A stretch of 34,541 bases of DNA from Hydrogenophilaceae bacterium (GCA_013389055.1 JACAEC010000146.1:1-34541); one strand, 5' to 3'. Positions 9,810 to 21,173 are shown, counted from the stretch's first letter. A program made the numbers and translations. Notes: generated by a model from the sequence alone, not told the origin.

Positions 9810-10607
9810 GGATTGCTTGAGCAGGGCCGCGATTTCTTCTATCGAGCGCTGGGTGGTGTTGGTAATCGGAATGCCTTGGGCTCGCAGCATCCGCTCGGCG
9901 ATTTGGAGTTCCTGCTGACAGGTGGCCAGGCTGGCGTAGTTGCTGTTGGGCCTGCGCTCTTCGCGAATCTGCGCCAGCCTTTGCGCCGAGAGCGTGAGCC
10001 CGCGCAGCTTCGCGCGATGCGCTTGCAGGCTGTCGGGTAATTCGCTCTTTTCCAGGTCTTCCGAGGTCAAGGGGTAATTGGCGACTCGCAGGCCATACTG
10101 CATGGCCATGTAGAGAGAAGTCGGGGTCTTGCCGCTGCGCGACACCCCAACCAGGATCAGGTCGGCCTGGCCATAGCGCTCGGTGGCCATGCCGTCATCG
10201 GCGGCGAGGGCGTAGTTCACCGCCTCCATGCGCGCCCGATACTGAGGCAAATCGCTCATGCCATGGGCCTGTCCGAGGGCAGGGGTCGCCGGGCAGGCCA
10301 GCTCGGTTTCCAGCGCCTCCAGAAAACACGGGAAGATATCGAGGAACAGACTGTCGGTCTGGCTGATGCAGTGGCGCAGACTCGGCTGGGTCAGGGTCGA
10401 GATTACCAGTGGGCGCAGGCCGCTGTGAGAGCGTTCGGTCTGAATGCGCTGGGCTACTTTTTCTGCTTTTTCTTCGCTGTCGATGAAGGGTAGACTGATG
10501 AAGGAAAAAGACTGTCTTGGAAACTGCGACAACAGGCTCTTGCCGATCAGTTCGGCGGTGATGCCCGTGTGGTCGGAGACGAAGAAAACCGGGCGCGAGT
10601 CGCTCAT
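9795..10607 (-). CDS. ppsR: Phosphoenolpyruvate synthase regulatory protein (bifunctional kinase/pyrophosphorylase, DUF299)
   Basis: [62 protein letters not shown]; divergent from ppsA. Start placed at ATG 10607. Confidence 0.95.
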   Translation of the reverse strand: MSDSRPVFFVSDHTGITAELIGKSLLSQFPRQSFSFISLPFIDSEEKAEKVAQRIQTERSHSGLRPLVISTLTQPSLRHCISQTDSLFLDIFPCFLEALETELACPATPALGQAHGMSDLPQYRARMEAVNYALAADDGMATERYGQADLILVGVSRSGKTPTSLYMAMQYGLRVANYPLTSEDLEKSELPDSLQAHRAKLRGLTLSAQRLAQIREERRPNSNYASLATCQQELQIAERMLRAQGIPITNTTQRSIEEIAALLKQSLEPG

Positions 10608-10633
10608 GGCGGGTGTGTTTGGCAGGGGTTGAG

Positions 10634-13000
10634 ATGGACTATATCTTGCGTTTTCATGAGTTGTCCATGCACGACGTGGACAAGGTCGGCGGCAAGAATG
10701 CCTCCTTGGGCGAGATGATTCGTAGTCTGCAGGATGAAGGGGTGCGGGTGCCTGACGGTTTTGCCACCACGGCCGATGCCTTCCGGGAACTGCTCGCCAG
10801 GGACGCATTGGATCAACGCATTGTCGAGCGGATGAAGGGTCTGGACGTGGCCGACGTCCAAGCCTTGGCTCGTTGCGGCAAGGAGATCAGGCAATGGATC
10901 GTGGCGGCGCCCTTGCCGGCCGGTCTGGAGGCGGCCATCCGCACGACGCACGAGGCCTTGTGCCAGGAGGCCGGCGGCGATGTGGCCTTTGCCGTGCGCT
11001 CTTCGGCCACGGCCGAGGATTTGCCGGATGCCTCCTTCGCCGGCCAGCAGGAGACCTATCTCAACATCCGTGGCATCGACAATCTGTTCGATGCGGTCAA
11101 GCGCTGCTTTGCCTCGCTCTACAACGATCGCGCCATCGCCTATCGCGTCCACCACGGCTTCGAACATAGCCATGTCGCCCTGTCGGCCGGCATTCAACGC
11201 ATGGTGCGCTCCGATACCGGCGCCGCGGGGGTGATGTTCACCCTCGATACCGAATCCGGATTCCCCGACGTGGTGTTCATCAATGCCGCCTATGGCCTGG
11301 GCGAAACCGTGGTGCAGGGCTCGGTCAATCCCGACGAGTATTACGTGCACAAACCCGGTCTGGCGGCGGACAAGCGCGCGGTGATCCGCAGGAAGCTGGG
11401 CGAAAAGGCCATCCGCATGGTCTTCACCGATCAGGTGCGGGCCGAGGCCTCGACCCGGATCGAGGCGGTGCCGGAAGAGATGCGCCACCGCTTCGCCTTG
11501 AGCGAGGCCGAGATTCTGGAACTGTCCCGCTATGCCGTGGTCATCGAGCGGCATTACGGTCGGCCCATGGACATCGAATGGGGCCGAGACGGCGAGGACG
11601 GCCGACTCTATATCCTGCAGGCGCGGCCGGAGACGGTGAAGTCGCGCGCAGGCCAAGTGCTGGAGCGCTACCAGCTGCAGGAGCGCGGCCCGGTGCTCGC
11701 CGAAGGCCGGGCGATCGGGGCCAAGATCGGTCAGGGCCGGGCACTGGTCGTGCGCAGCGCGGCCGACATGTACTTGGTGCAAGACGGCGATGTCCTGGTC
11801 ACCGAGATGACCGATCCGGACTGGGAGCCGGTGATGAAGCGGGCCGCGGCCATCGTCACCGATCGCGGCGGCCGTACCTGTCATGCCGCCATCGTCGCGC
11901 GTGAGTTGGGCGTGCCGGCGGTGGTCGGCGCGGGGAATGCCACCAGCAAGGTATTAACTGGCCAAGCGGTGACCGTGTCCTGTGCCGAGGGGGAGGATGG
12001 CCGCATCTATGAAGGGCTGCTGCGTTTCCAGCACAGCACGATCGAGCTGACCGCCATGCCGGCCTTGCCGGTGAAGATCATGATGAACGTGGGCAATCCC
12101 GAGCAGGCCTTCCATTTCGCCATGCTGCCGCACGAGGGCGTGGGGCTGGCGCGGCTGGAATTCATCATCAATACCGCCATCGGCATCCATCCCAACGCCG
12201 CCTTGGATTACCCGCGACTGCCCGATGAGGTGCGCGCGCAGATCGAAATTCGGGCCCGGGGCTATGACGACCCGGTCGCCTTCTATGTCGGGAAACTGGC
12301 CGAGGGCATCGCCACCATCGCCGCTGCCTTCTGGCCCAAGCGGGTCATCGTGCGTCTGTCGGATTTCAAATCCAACGAGTATGCCAATCTGATCGGCGGC
12401 AAGCTCTATGAGCCGCAGGAGGAAAACCCCATGCTCGGCTTCCGCGGCGCCGGTCGCTACGCCCATGCCATGTTCCGCCGGGCCTTTGATTTGGAGTGCC
12501 GGGCCATCCGCCAGGTACGCGAAGAGATGGGGCTCACCAATGTCGAGGTCATGCTGCCCTTCGTGCGCACCTTGCAGGATGCCGATGCCGCCTTGGCGGT
12601 GATGGCCGAAAACGGCCTGAAACGGGGCGAACAAGGGCTCAAGGTGGTGATGATGTGCGAAATCCCGGCCAACGTCCTGCTGGCCGACGAGTTCCTGCAG
12701 CGCTTCGACGGTTTTTCCATCGGCTCCAACGATCTGACCCAGCTGACCCTCGGGGTCGATCGCGATTCCAGTCTGGTGGCGGCCGCCTTCGACGAACGCA
12801 ATCCTGCCGTGAAGAAACTGCTGCATGAGGCCATCGCCGCCTGCAAGCGCCAGGGCAAGTATGTCGGCATTTGCGGTCAAGGGCCGTCGGACCACCCGGA
12901 CCTGGCGGAATGGCTGGTGGCGAAGGGCATCGACAGCCTGTCGCTGAACCCGGATACCGTGGTGAATACCTGGCTCAGGCTGGCGGGCAAGCCTGTCTGA
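10634..13000 (+). CDS. ppsA: Phosphoenolpyruvate synthase
   Basis: [64 protein letters not shown] (catalytic His), C-terminal [16 protein letters not shown]. Confidence 0.98.
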   Translation: MDYILRFHELSMHDVDKVGGKNASLGEMIRSLQDEGVRVPDGFATTADAFRELLARDALDQRIVERMKGLDVADVQALARCGKEIRQWIVAAPLPAGLEAAIRTTHEALCQEAGGDVAFAVRSSATAEDLPDASFAGQQETYLNIRGIDNLFDAVKRCFASLYNDRAIAYRVHHGFEHSHVALSAGIQRMVRSDTGAAGVMFTLDTESGFPDVVFINAAYGLGETVVQGSVNPDEYYVHKPGLAADKRAVIRRKLGEKAIRMVFTDQVRAEASTRIEAVPEEMRHRFALSEAEILELSRYAVVIERHYGRPMDIEWGRDGEDGRLYILQARPETVKSRAGQVLERYQLQERGPVLAEGRAIGAKIGQGRALVVRSAADMYLVQDGDVLVTEMTDPDWEPVMKRAAAIVTDRGGRTCHAAIVARELGVPAVVGAGNATSKVLTGQAVTVSCAEGEDGRIYEGLLRFQHSTIELTAMPALPVKIMMNVGNPEQAFHFAMLPHEGVGLARLEFIINTAIGIHPNAALDYPRLPDEVRAQIEIRARGYDDPVAFYVGKLAEGIATIAAAFWPKRVIVRLSDFKSNEYANLIGGKLYEPQEENPMLGFRGAGRYAHAMFRRAFDLECRAIRQVREEMGLTNVEVMLPFVRTLQDADAALAVMAENGLKRGEQGLKVVMMCEIPANVLLADEFLQRFDGFSIGSNDLTQLTLGVDRDSSLVAAAFDERNPAVKKLLHEAIAACKRQGKYVGICGQGPSDHPDLAEWLVAKGIDSLSLNPDTVVNTWLRLAGKPV

Positions 13001-13015
13001 CTGAACTGAGGCGGC

Positions 13016-14440
13016 CTAGTCGGCCTTGACCTTGGCCAGGCCGCGTGCGGCCTGCAGGCAGAGCATCTTGAAGTCGGTATAGGTCAGCCCATCCAGGCCA
13101 CAGATGCCGTGGCCGCGGTCGGCATAGATCAAGCCGATCGGCTTGCCGCCGGCGTGCAGCGACATCGCGTAGAAATCGCCGATCCCGATCATTTCCCGCA
13201 AGCTGGGCTGGACCAGGGGCCAGAGCCGCTCGCGGTTGTCGGCGCTCATCCAGATTCCCTGCATCTTGCCCATCAACTGACCGAACAGGTCCTTGCCATC
13301 CAAGTTGAACTCGAAATGGCGCAGGGCATCTTCATGGGCGATGCCGAGGGTGAAGCGGCATTTCACCCGCTTGCCGTCGGGCGTGATCATGGCGAACAGG
13401 ATGCGCGACAGCCCCAGGCCGGTGTGCAGGCCGCGCAGAATCTGGGCACTCATTTGCGGCAGGGTCAGCGTACCGTCCTGATGGCCTTCGATCGCCTTGA
13501 GGCTTTCCCGGAAGACCTGCTTGTCGGGCAGCGGGCAGGCCTCGCCGAGCTCATCCTCGTCCGGTTCCGGGGGCCATTCGCCAGGCAGCAGCGGCAGCCA
13601 GCGTGCGGCAGGCAGGGCCGGCACCCAGCGATTGGCGCGGGCGGCATGGACGGCATTGTTGTGGACAATGGCGGCGATCCGCTCAGGCGGCTGCCCCAGC
13701 AGTTCGGACAAGGTAGCGTAAACCTCGTTGAGCGGATCGGCCCACCAGCCTTCTTCGGCATTGCGACTGATGGCCAGAGCCGCACGCAGCATGGTGTGGC
13801 GCGACCTGGCCGGTATGGTCGCATCGAGCAGATCGCGGGTCATCTCCGGCACATGCCAAGCCTCGAGCACGGTTTGCTGCAGTTTCTGGAACGAACCGCC
13901 GATCGCTTCCAACTCGGCCTCGGCGGCGGCCCTCTTCCGGCGCAGCCCTTGCAGCTTGAGCGCGGTATCCGGCGTCAGCACACAGAGGAGCAGTTCGCTG
14001 ATCTCGCCGAGCAGGGCGGCCACCTGGACTTCTTCGGCCCGGATATCCACGTGCAGCACCGCAAAGTCCCGCGCCTGCCAAGCCGCGTGCAGGCAGCGTT
14101 GCAGGCGCATATAGGCAGTCTGCAGGGCCCGGGGTTGGTTGCTCAAGGCGTCCTCGACGGTTTTCAGACCCTGGTAATTCTTGAAGAAGATATTGACCCC
14201 GATCATCATCAGGGCATGGTCGACGGTGGTGATTTCGGTATCGAAGTGTCTGGACTTGCGGCTATTGGCATCGTGGATGATGCGCAAGGTCATCAGCGGG
14301 TCGGCCAGGACCACGGCTGCGATATCGCCGGTCTTGACCCCGTCGATTTCTTTCGCCAACAAGGCAAGGCGGCGTTCCGTTTGCCGGAACACCGGCAGAT
14401 CGGTCGGCCCGAGGAGTTCGATCCACTGTTTGGGCGTCAT
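13016..14440 (-). CDS. HDOD-domain protein with C-terminal GAF-like region (signalling)
   Basis: N-terminal MTPKQWIELLGPTDLPVFRQTERRLALL...VLADPLMTLRIIHDANS...VDHALMMIGV resembles HDOD; C-terminal SRILFAMITPDGKRVKCRFTLGI...YAMSLHAGGKPIGLIYADRG resembles GAF. Confidence 0.75.
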   Translation of the reverse strand: MTPKQWIELLGPTDLPVFRQTERRLALLAKEIDGVKTGDIAAVVLADPLMTLRIIHDANSRKSRHFDTEITTVDHALMMIGVNIFFKNYQGLKTVEDALSNQPRALQTAYMRLQRCLHAAWQARDFAVLHVDIRAEEVQVAALLGEISELLLCVLTPDTALKLQGLRRKRAAAEAELEAIGGSFQKLQQTVLEAWHVPEMTRDLLDATIPARSRHTMLRAALAISRNAEEGWWADPLNEVYATLSELLGQPPERIAAIVHNNAVHAARANRWVPALPAARWLPLLPGEWPPEPDEDELGEACPLPDKQVFRESLKAIEGHQDGTLTLPQMSAQILRGLHTGLGLSRILFAMITPDGKRVKCRFTLGIAHEDALRHFEFNLDGKDLFGQLMGKMQGIWMSADNRERLWPLVQPSLREMIGIGDFYAMSLHAGGKPIGLIYADRGHGICGLDGLTYTDFKMLCLQAARGLAKVKAD

Positions 14441-15222
14441 GATAGCCGCCAGAGCAGCAGTCGACCGCGATTGAGGTCGTTGAGATCGATCACGGCATCG
14501 GGCGCAACCCCAGGCACTGCGAAGGAGTTGCTGATGAACAGGCTGCCGGGTTTCATCTCGCGGCGGACTTTGTCCCAGAGCCGGGCCATGGGTTCGGGCG
14601 ACAGGAAGGCATAGACCACGTCGTAGCGCGAGAGATCATGGCGCCAGAGGCTGCCGAATCGGATATCCGCTCGCTTGCCCAGCCGAAGACGGCTGACGAG
14701 CCAGAGCAGGGGGGCGGATTCGACCCCGGCCAAGCGGAGATCGGGACGGGCTTGGGCCAATTGCGCCAAGAGGCCGCCCGTGCCGCTGCCGATATCCAGC
14801 AGTCGCAGGCCCTGCGTATGCGGCAGCAGGTGGGCCAGTTCAGTCTTGGCCCGGTGGCTCGACAGGTACAGGGGCACCCGGCTGCGCAGGGCACCGAATT
14901 GGGTGAGCAACAGTAGGCAAAGGGCCAGCAGATACCATTCCGGCCTGAGGTCCAGTTGCTGGCCCAGGCCAATCATTGGGAAAAAGGCCAGATTGATGGC
15001 CAACCACCAGCCGGGCAGGCCGAGGACAAAACTGAGGGAACCGGCAATGGCCCCTTGCGCGACCAAGAGCCACCGCCAGGCGACGACGACATGGAATTGC
15101 TGCGAGAACGCTGCCAGCCCGAGGACGACGCCCCATGCCAGCAGGTGAATCAGCGCCGCCTGAACCGGCAGCGGCAGGCTCAGGTGCCGGAGGCCGGCGT
15201 GATCATGGCTTGATCTTGCCAA
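14437..15222 (-). CDS. Membrane-anchored class I SAM-dependent methyltransferase
   Basis: Hydrophobic N-terminal helices then LRLLDIGSGTGGLLAQLAQARPDLRLAGVE (motif I). ATGA overlap with the HDOD gene. Start uncertain (TTG at 15222). Confidence 0.75.
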   Translation of the reverse strand: MARSSHDHAGLRHLSLPLPVQAALIHLLAWGVVLGLAAFSQQFHVVVAWRWLLVAQGAIAGSLSFVLGLPGWWLAINLAFFPMIGLGQQLDLRPEWYLLALCLLLLTQFGALRSRVPLYLSSHRAKTELAHLLPHTQGLRLLDIGSGTGGLLAQLAQARPDLRLAGVESAPLLWLVSRLRLGKRADIRFGSLWRHDLSRYDVVYAFLSPEPMARLWDKVRREMKPGSLFISNSFAVPGVAPDAVIDLNDLNRGRLLLWRLS

Positions 15223-16108
15223 GCTTTTCCCCGACTTGCTGAGCGGTCATGGCCTCGATTTGCTGGCTTTCCTTGGTGATGGCCTCTTCCGCCTGCTTGT
15301 TCATCACGATGATGGAGATGCGCCGGTTGACCGGGTCGTTGGGGTCGTTTTTGTTGAAGGGCACGGCTGAGCTCAAGCCGACCACGCGGAGGATCTTGCC
15401 TTCCTCCAGGCCGCCCATGAGCAGCTCGCGGCGCGAAGCATTGGCCCGATCGGCCGACAGTTCCCAGTTGCTGTAGCCGCGCTGCCCGGAGGCATACTGC
15501 ACGGCGTCCGTGTGGCCCGACAGGCTGATCCGGTTGGGCACCTCGTTCAGGGTATGGCCGATCTCGCGCAGGATGTCGCGGGTATAGGGCTTCATCACGG
15601 CGCCGCCGGAATCGAACATCGGCCGGTTCTGGTCATCGACGATCTGGATGCGCAGCCCTTCGGTGGTGATGTCGATCTTCAGTTGCTTCTTGAACTGCTG
15701 GAGTTTCTGGTTGCTCTCGATCAGCTTTTCCAGCTTCTCCTTGAGATCGCTCAGACGGGTGGCCTCCTGGAGCTTGTTTCGTTGAGGCACTTCGGGTTGT
15801 TCCGGTTCGCCGCGCTTGATTTCGCCGGCCTTGCGGGTGACGTCCTCACCGCCGCCCTTGATGATGCTGGTCTGGTCGCCGGCGCCGACACCGCCTTGCA
15901 GGGCGACCTTGAGCGGGGTCTTGAAGTACTCGGAGATGCCAAACAGTTTGGAGGTATTGACCGAGCCCAACAGCCACATGAGCAGGAAGAACGCCATCAT
16001 CGCGGTGACGAAGTCGGCATAGGCGATCTTCCAGGCGCCGCCGTGGGCTGCATGGCCGCCTTTCTTGATGCGCTTGATGACTATGGGGCGCTGGGTATCG
16101 TCAGCCAT
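15203..16108 (-). CDS. motB: Flagellar motor stator protein MotB
   Basis: VIKRIKKGGHAAHGGAWKIAYADFVTAMMAFFLLMWLLGS plug/TM region; OmpA-like NRISLSGHTDAVQY...NWELSADRANASRREL. Confidence 0.95.
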   Translation of the reverse strand: MADDTQRPIVIKRIKKGGHAAHGGAWKIAYADFVTAMMAFFLLMWLLGSVNTSKLFGISEYFKTPLKVALQGGVGAGDQTSIIKGGGEDVTRKAGEIKRGEPEQPEVPQRNKLQEATRLSDLKEKLEKLIESNQKLQQFKKQLKIDITTEGLRIQIVDDQNRPMFDSGGAVMKPYTRDILREIGHTLNEVPNRISLSGHTDAVQYASGQRGYSNWELSADRANASRRELLMGGLEEGKILRVVGLSSAVPFNKNDPNDPVNRRISIIVMNKQAEEAITKESQQIEAMTAQQVGEKLGKIKP

Positions 16109-16153
16109 ATCAGTGCTCGATCAGGCCATTGCTACATGCCACCCGCCCGATTT

Positions 16154-17014
16154 TCATTTGCCTTTGCGCGCCTTAAGGTCTTCTTCGAGTTCGCGGAAGG
16201 TCGGGCGCTCGGTGGAGTAGAGCACCTTGCGGACGAACTCGACGCTGACCTGGGGGGAAAAACCGTTCAGGCTGGCAAGCAACACCGTCTTCACTGTCTG
16301 CAGGACCTTGCCGTCCTCCTCGGCCCTGTTCTCGAGCACGGTGGAAACCGGCGAGACGAAGCCGTAAGAGAGCAGGATGCCGAGGAAGGTGCCGACCAGG
16401 GCGTGGGCGATCAGCACGCCGAGTTCGGTCGGCGGCAGGTGCAGCGACTCCATGGTGTGCACCACGCCCATGACCGCCGCCACGATACCGAAGGCCGGCA
16501 TCGCATCGGCCATGCGCTGCACGGCGTGGGCCGGCACCATGGCCTCGTGGTGGTGGGTCTCGATCTCATTGTCCATGAGGTTTTCGATTTCCAGCGCATT
16601 CAGGTTGCCGCCGACCATCAGGCGCAGGTAGTCGGTGATGAATTCGATCAAATGATGGTCGTGCTGGATGGCGGGGTACTTGCCGAACAGGGCGCTGTTT
16701 TCCGGTTCTTCGACGTCGGGCTCGATCGACATCAGGCCCTCGCGGCGAACCTTGGTCAGGATCTCGAACAGTAAGGCGAGCAACTCCATATACAGCGCCT
16801 TGTTGAACTTGGAGCCCTTGAACACCTTGCCGATGCTGCCGATCGAGGCCTTCATGCCCTTGGCGCCGTTGGCCGCCACGAAGGCACCCAGGGCGCCGCC
16901 GCCGATCATGACCAGTTCCAGGGGTTGGAAGAGCGAAGCGAGATGGCCGCCTGCTGCGGCAAAACCGCCGAACACGCCCGCCAAGGCGATGATCCAGCCA
17001 ACGATCACCAGCAT
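16154..17014 (-). CDS. motA: Flagellar motor stator protein MotA
   Basis: MLVIVGWIIALAGVFGGFAAAGG...; ADAMPAFGIVAAVMGVVHTM, LIAHALVGTFLGILLSYGFVSP. Confidence 0.95.
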   Translation of the reverse strand: MLVIVGWIIALAGVFGGFAAAGGHLASLFQPLELVMIGGGALGAFVAANGAKGMKASIGSIGKVFKGSKFNKALYMELLALLFEILTKVRREGLMSIEPDVEEPENSALFGKYPAIQHDHHLIEFITDYLRLMVGGNLNALEIENLMDNEIETHHHEAMVPAHAVQRMADAMPAFGIVAAVMGVVHTMESLHLPPTELGVLIAHALVGTFLGILLSYGFVSPVSTVLENRAEEDGKVLQTVKTVLLASLNGFSPQVSVEFVRKVLYSTERPTFRELEEDLKARKGK

Positions 17015-17045
17015 GCTTTGTCACTCCTCTGTCGAATCGCTTGCT

Positions 17046-17636
17046 TCATGCACTGTCTTGTTGGGTCAGTACCCGTTTGACCGGTCCGAAAGACTTTCGA
17101 TGCACCGGCGAAGCGCCGTGTCTTTGCAAGGCTTGAATGTGTTCCGCCGTAGGATACCCGCTGTGACGGTCGAAACCATAGTCCGGATAATACTTAGCCA
17201 GTTGCAGCATTTCCTTGTCGCGTTCGGTTTTAGCCAGGATCGATGCCGCCGATATTGCCGGCTCCAGGGCATCGCCTTTGACGATGGCCAGACAAGGGTA
17301 GGGTAGTGCAGGACAGGTATTGCCGTCCACCCAGACCTCGCCAGGTCGGGTGGCCAGATTCAACACACTGCGGCGCATGGCCAACAGTGTCGCTTGCAGG
17401 ATATTGAGGGCATCGATCTCCTCGACGCTGGCCCAGGCCACGGACCAGGCCAGGGCCTTCTGCCGGATTTCCGCGGCCAGGCGCAGCCGGTTGGCCGCCG
17501 ACAGTTTTTTCGAATCCTTCAGCCCGCCGATCGGCCGATGGGGATCGAGAATGACTGCCGCGGCGCAGACCGGCCCGGCAAGCGGGCCGCGGCCGGCCTC
17601 GTCGACCCCGCAGATCAGGGGAGTTTGCCGCGTCAC
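17046..17636 (-). CDS. rnhB: Ribonuclease HII
   Basis: [71 protein letters not shown] start in GTGA overlap with the lpxB stop; the upstream extension in the ORF track is out-of-frame lpxB. Confidence 0.95.
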   Translation of the reverse strand: MTRQTPLICGVDEAGRGPLAGPVCAAAVILDPHRPIGGLKDSKKLSAANRLRLAAEIRQKALAWSVAWASVEEIDALNILQATLLAMRRSVLNLATRPGEVWVDGNTCPALPYPCLAIVKGDALEPAISAASILAKTERDKEMLQLAKYYPDYGFDRHSGYPTAEHIQALQRHGASPVHRKSFGPVKRVLTQQDSA

Positions 17637-18832
17637 TTGAGATAGGGAGTGAGCGCCTCGGCGATGAGGCGTGGGGTATCGCGCCTGAGCGAGCGACGCA
17701 TGGCCTCGAAGGCATCGAGCATGGTTTCGCGGGCAAGGCGGTTTTCCAGCAGGCCCAGCATCTCTTCTGCCAGCAGGTCGGGCTGGGCCTGCTTCTGAAC
17801 CAGCTCGGGCACGACCATGCGGCCGGCCAGGATATTGGGCAGGCCGATATACGGCAGGTAGGCCTGCCGGCGCATGATCTGGTAGGTGAGCCAGGGCACC
17901 TTGTAGGTGATGACATGCGGGCACTTCAGCAAGGCCGCTTCCAAGGTCGCGGTGCCGGAAGCGATCAGGGCCGCGTCGGCTGCCTGCAGGGCGTCATGGG
18001 CATGGCCGAACAGGATGCGGATCGGAATGTCATGGGCCTGGAGACGGTAGATGGCCTCCTCGAAGTGCAGGCGGGTTTCCCGAGTGATGAGGGGAATCAG
18101 AAACTGCACATTGCCCCTGCGCTCGTGGATCTTGCGCGCGGTCTCGATGAAGGTGTCCGCCATGAGCTTGAGTTCGCTCTGGCGGCTGCCCGGCAATAGG
18201 GCCACATATTCTCCATTCGGCCTCAAGCCGAGCCGCTCGCGGGCGCCCTTGCGGTCGGGCTGTTCGGGCAAGGCGTGGGCGAGCGGATGGCCGACATAGG
18301 TGGCCGGAATACCGGCCTGGGCATAGAGGGCCTCTTCGAATGGGAAGATCAGCAGCATGTGGGAGACCGCCTTGCGGATCTTCTTGATCCGGCCGCGGCG
18401 CCAGGCCCAGATCGACGGGCTGACGAAGTGCACGGTGGGAATCCCCTTGCGCTTGAGCCTGGCTTCAAGGGCGAGGTTGAAATCGGGCGCGTCGACGCCG
18501 ATGAACAGTCGGGGGCGAGCGACCAATATTTTCTGTGCAAGCTGGCGCCGGATGGCGAGAATCTGCCGCAGGTTGGACAGCGCCTCGACATAGCCGCGGA
18601 CGGAGAGGGCTTCCATGGGGAACAGCGAGCGCGCGCCCAGGCTTTGCATCTTGGCCCCGGCGATGCCTTCAAAGCAGGCAGGCAGGCCGGCTTGCTGGAC
18701 GGCCTTGATCAGCAGGCTGCCAAGCAGGTCGCCGGAGGCCTCGCCGGCGACGATGCCGACAGTGGGGGCGTGGGGCAAGGGGCTGGGGACCAGGGACGGC
18801 GTGGCTACGGCCTCATTGATTTCTCGTTTCAT
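17633..18832 (-). CDS. lpxB: Lipid-A-disaccharide synthase
   Basis: [68 protein letters not shown]. Confidence 0.97.
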   Translation of the reverse strand: MKREINEAVATPSLVPSPLPHAPTVGIVAGEASGDLLGSLLIKAVQQAGLPACFEGIAGAKMQSLGARSLFPMEALSVRGYVEALSNLRQILAIRRQLAQKILVARPRLFIGVDAPDFNLALEARLKRKGIPTVHFVSPSIWAWRRGRIKKIRKAVSHMLLIFPFEEALYAQAGIPATYVGHPLAHALPEQPDRKGARERLGLRPNGEYVALLPGSRQSELKLMADTFIETARKIHERRGNVQFLIPLITRETRLHFEEAIYRLQAHDIPIRILFGHAHDALQAADAALIASGTATLEAALLKCPHVITYKVPWLTYQIMRRQAYLPYIGLPNILAGRMVVPELVQKQAQPDLLAEEMLGLLENRLARETMLDAFEAMRRSLRRDTPRLIAEALTPYLK

Positions 18833-18872
18833 TTCCTTCGCCTCTTGCCTCTCGCCACAAGCCTGCTGCCAT

Positions 18873-19643
18873 TCACCGAATAATGCCGCGGCCTGGCGCC
18901 GCCAGGAACGCAGCCAACAACTTGAGCTCCTCTTGCGACTCGGCTTCCTTGCGGATGGCCTCGCCGGCTTCGTTCAAACCCAGCCCCGACTTGTACAAGG
19001 TCTTGTAGGCACGCTTGATTGCAGCGACGGCCTCGCCACTGAAACCCCGCCGCTTGAGGCCCTCGGCATTGATGCCATAAGGGGCGGCCGGGTTGCCGGA
19101 GGCGGTGACGTAGGGCGGGATGTCCTGGCGCACCACGGAAGCGATGCCGGTGATGACATGGGCACCGATGCGGCAGAACTGGTGGACGCCGGTAAAACCC
19201 CCGAGGATGACATGGTCGGCGATGTCGACATGGCCGGCCAGAGAGGCATTGTTGGCGAAGATGGTGTGGTCGCCGACGCTGCAATCGTGGGCGATATGGA
19301 CGTAGGCCATGATCCAGTTGTGATTGCCGATGCGGGTGACGCCCTTGTCCTGCACGGTGCCGGTGTTGAAGGTGCAGAACTCGCGGATGGTGTTGTGGTC
19401 GCCGATCTCCAGCCGGGTCGGTTCGCCGGCGTACTTCTTGTCCTGGGGCTCTTCGCCCAGGGAGACGAATTGGAAGATGCGATTGCCGCGGCCGATGCGG
19501 GTGTGGCCGGTGATCACGGCATGGGGGCCGATGCGGCAGTCATCGCCGATCTCGACATGTTCGCCGACGATGCTGTAGGGACCGATCTCGACGTTGGCGC
19601 CGATCTTGGCCTGGGGATGAACGATGGCGGTGGGGTGGATCAT
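18873..19643 (-). CDS. lpxA: UDP-N-acetylglucosamine acyltransferase
   Basis: [36 protein letters not shown] hexapeptide repeats; [20 protein letters not shown]. Confidence 0.97.
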   Translation of the reverse strand: MIHPTAIVHPQAKIGANVEIGPYSIVGEHVEIGDDCRIGPHAVITGHTRIGRGNRIFQFVSLGEEPQDKKYAGEPTRLEIGDHNTIREFCTFNTGTVQDKGVTRIGNHNWIMAYVHIAHDCSVGDHTIFANNASLAGHVDIADHVILGGFTGVHQFCRIGAHVITGIASVVRQDIPPYVTASGNPAAPYGINAEGLKRRGFSGEAVAAIKRAYKTLYKSGLGLNEAGEAIRKEAESQEELKLLAAFLAAPGRGIIR

Positions 19644-19656
19644 CGGACGGGCTCGT

Positions 19657-20136
19657 TTACTCCACGATACGCAAGGTGCACATCAGCTCGGCTTCGCAGG
19701 CAAGCTGGCCGTCGACCAGGGCCTGGGCGGTGAACTTCCAGATGCCGCGCATGTTCTTGGTGATGGCGACTTCCATGCGCACTTGATCGCCCGGGGTGAC
19801 CGGACGTTTGAAGCGGGCGTTGTCGATGCCGACGAAATAGACCACGGTGTTTTCGGTCACCGGCATGTCGGCGCTCTGGAAGGCGAGGATGCCGGCCGCC
19901 TGGGCCAGGGCCTCGATGATCAGCACGCCGGGCATGACCGGGTGGTGCGGGAAATGGCCCGGGAAGAAGGGCTCGTTCATGGTGACGTTCTTCAAGGCGA
20001 CGATGCGCTCGCCCTTGTGGATTTCCATTACCCGGTCGACCAGCAGGAAGGGGTAGCGGTGGGGCAGGTGGCGCATGATGTCCTTGATATCCATGCTCGT
20101 GCCAGGACTTGTGCCAGGGCTTGTCTCGTTGCTCAC
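19657..20136 (-). CDS. fabZ: 3-hydroxyacyl-[acyl-carrier-protein] dehydratase
   Basis: [55 protein letters not shown]. Start may instead be ATG 20094. Confidence 0.96.
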   Translation of the reverse strand: MSNETSPGTSPGTSMDIKDIMRHLPHRYPFLLVDRVMEIHKGERIVALKNVTMNEPFFPGHFPHHPVMPGVLIIEALAQAAGILAFQSADMPVTENTVVYFVGIDNARFKRPVTPGDQVRMEVAITKNMRGIWKFTAQALVDGQLACEAELMCTLRIVE

Positions 20137-21173
20137 GGGGATTTCCTTTCCAATTCAGAGAGTATTTTCTCGAGCTGCTTGAGGCGCTCGTGCATGTGGT
20201 CCAGGTGCCGCAGGTGGGCGGCATTGCGTTTCCAGTCGGCATGCGCCATAAACGGCTGGACCGAGGTGTAGGTGCCGGGCTCGCGGATCGACTTGCCGAC
20301 GAAGGTGCCGGCCGAGATGGTTACCCGGTCGGCAATCTCCAGGTGGCCGATGATCATGGCGGCACCGCCGATCTGGCAGTAGGCGCCGATCCGGGTGCTG
20401 CCGGCGATGCCGACGCAGGCGGCGATGGCGGTGTGGGCACCGATGCGGACGTTGTGCGCCACCTGGATCAGGTTGTCCAGTTTGGCGCCGCGTTCGATCA
20501 CCGTATCATCCAGCGCACCGCGGTCCACCGTAGTGTTGGCACCGATCTCGACGTCGTCTTCCAGGACGACGCTGCCGACTTGGGGCACTTTCAGCCAATG
20601 GTCGTCTTCCCAAGCCAGGCCGAAGCCGTCGGCCCCGATGACGCAGCCCGAGTGCAGGATGACGCGGTCGCCGATGCGGCAGCCGGCATAGAGGGTGACG
20701 TTGGCGTGCAGGCGGCAGTTCGCGCCGATGGTCACGCCCGGCCCGATCACGCAGCCGGCATCGATGCGGCTCTGGGGGCCGATCCGCGCCCTCTCGCCGA
20801 TGACTGCATGGGCACCGATGTGGGCGTCCACCGCAATGTCGGCCCCCTCGGCGATGCTGGCGCTGGGATGGATGCCGGGTGCAGCAACAGGCTCCGGGTG
20901 ATACAGACCGATGGCGCGGGCGAAGGCAGCGTGGGGATTGGCGACGATCAGGCGCGGTTGGCTGATCCGCTCGGCGAGGGCGGCAGGAACCAGCAAGGCC
21001 CCGGCCTTGCTGGCCCGTGCTGCGGCCAGGTGCTTGTCACTGACGAGAAAGCTGATCTGGTGCTCGTCGGCATGTTCGAGTGAGGCGACACCGCTATAGC
21101 GGCGGCTCGTATCGCCCAGTGCCTCGCCGCCCAGATGGGCCTTCAGTTCGGCCAGGGTATAGCCAGACGACAT
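20133..21173 (-). CDS. lpxD: UDP-3-O-(3-hydroxyacyl)glucosamine N-acyltransferase
   Basis: Hexapeptide repeats; [47 protein letters not shown]. Confidence 0.97.
   Translation of the reverse strand: MSSGYTLAELKAHLGGEALGDTSRRYSGVASLEHADEHQISFLVSDKHLAAARASKAGALLVPAALAERISQPRLIVANPHAAFARAIGLYHPEPVAAPGIHPSASIAEGADIAVDAHIGAHAVIGERARIGPQSRIDAGCVIGPGVTIGANCRLHANVTLYAGCRIGDRVILHSGCVIGADGFGLAWEDDHWLKVPQVGSVVLEDDVEIGANTTVDRGALDDTVIERGAKLDNLIQVAHNVRIGAHTAIAACVGIAGSTRIGAYCQIGGAAMIIGHLEIADRVTISAGTFVGKSIREPGTYTSVQPFMAHADWKRNAAHLRHLDHMHERLKQLEKILSELERKSP

Noticed and set aside
18873-21173. Periodic Gly/Ala/Asp-rich repeats on both strands
   Set aside because: Explained by left-handed beta-helix hexapeptide repeats of LpxA and LpxD, not a DNA repeat array.
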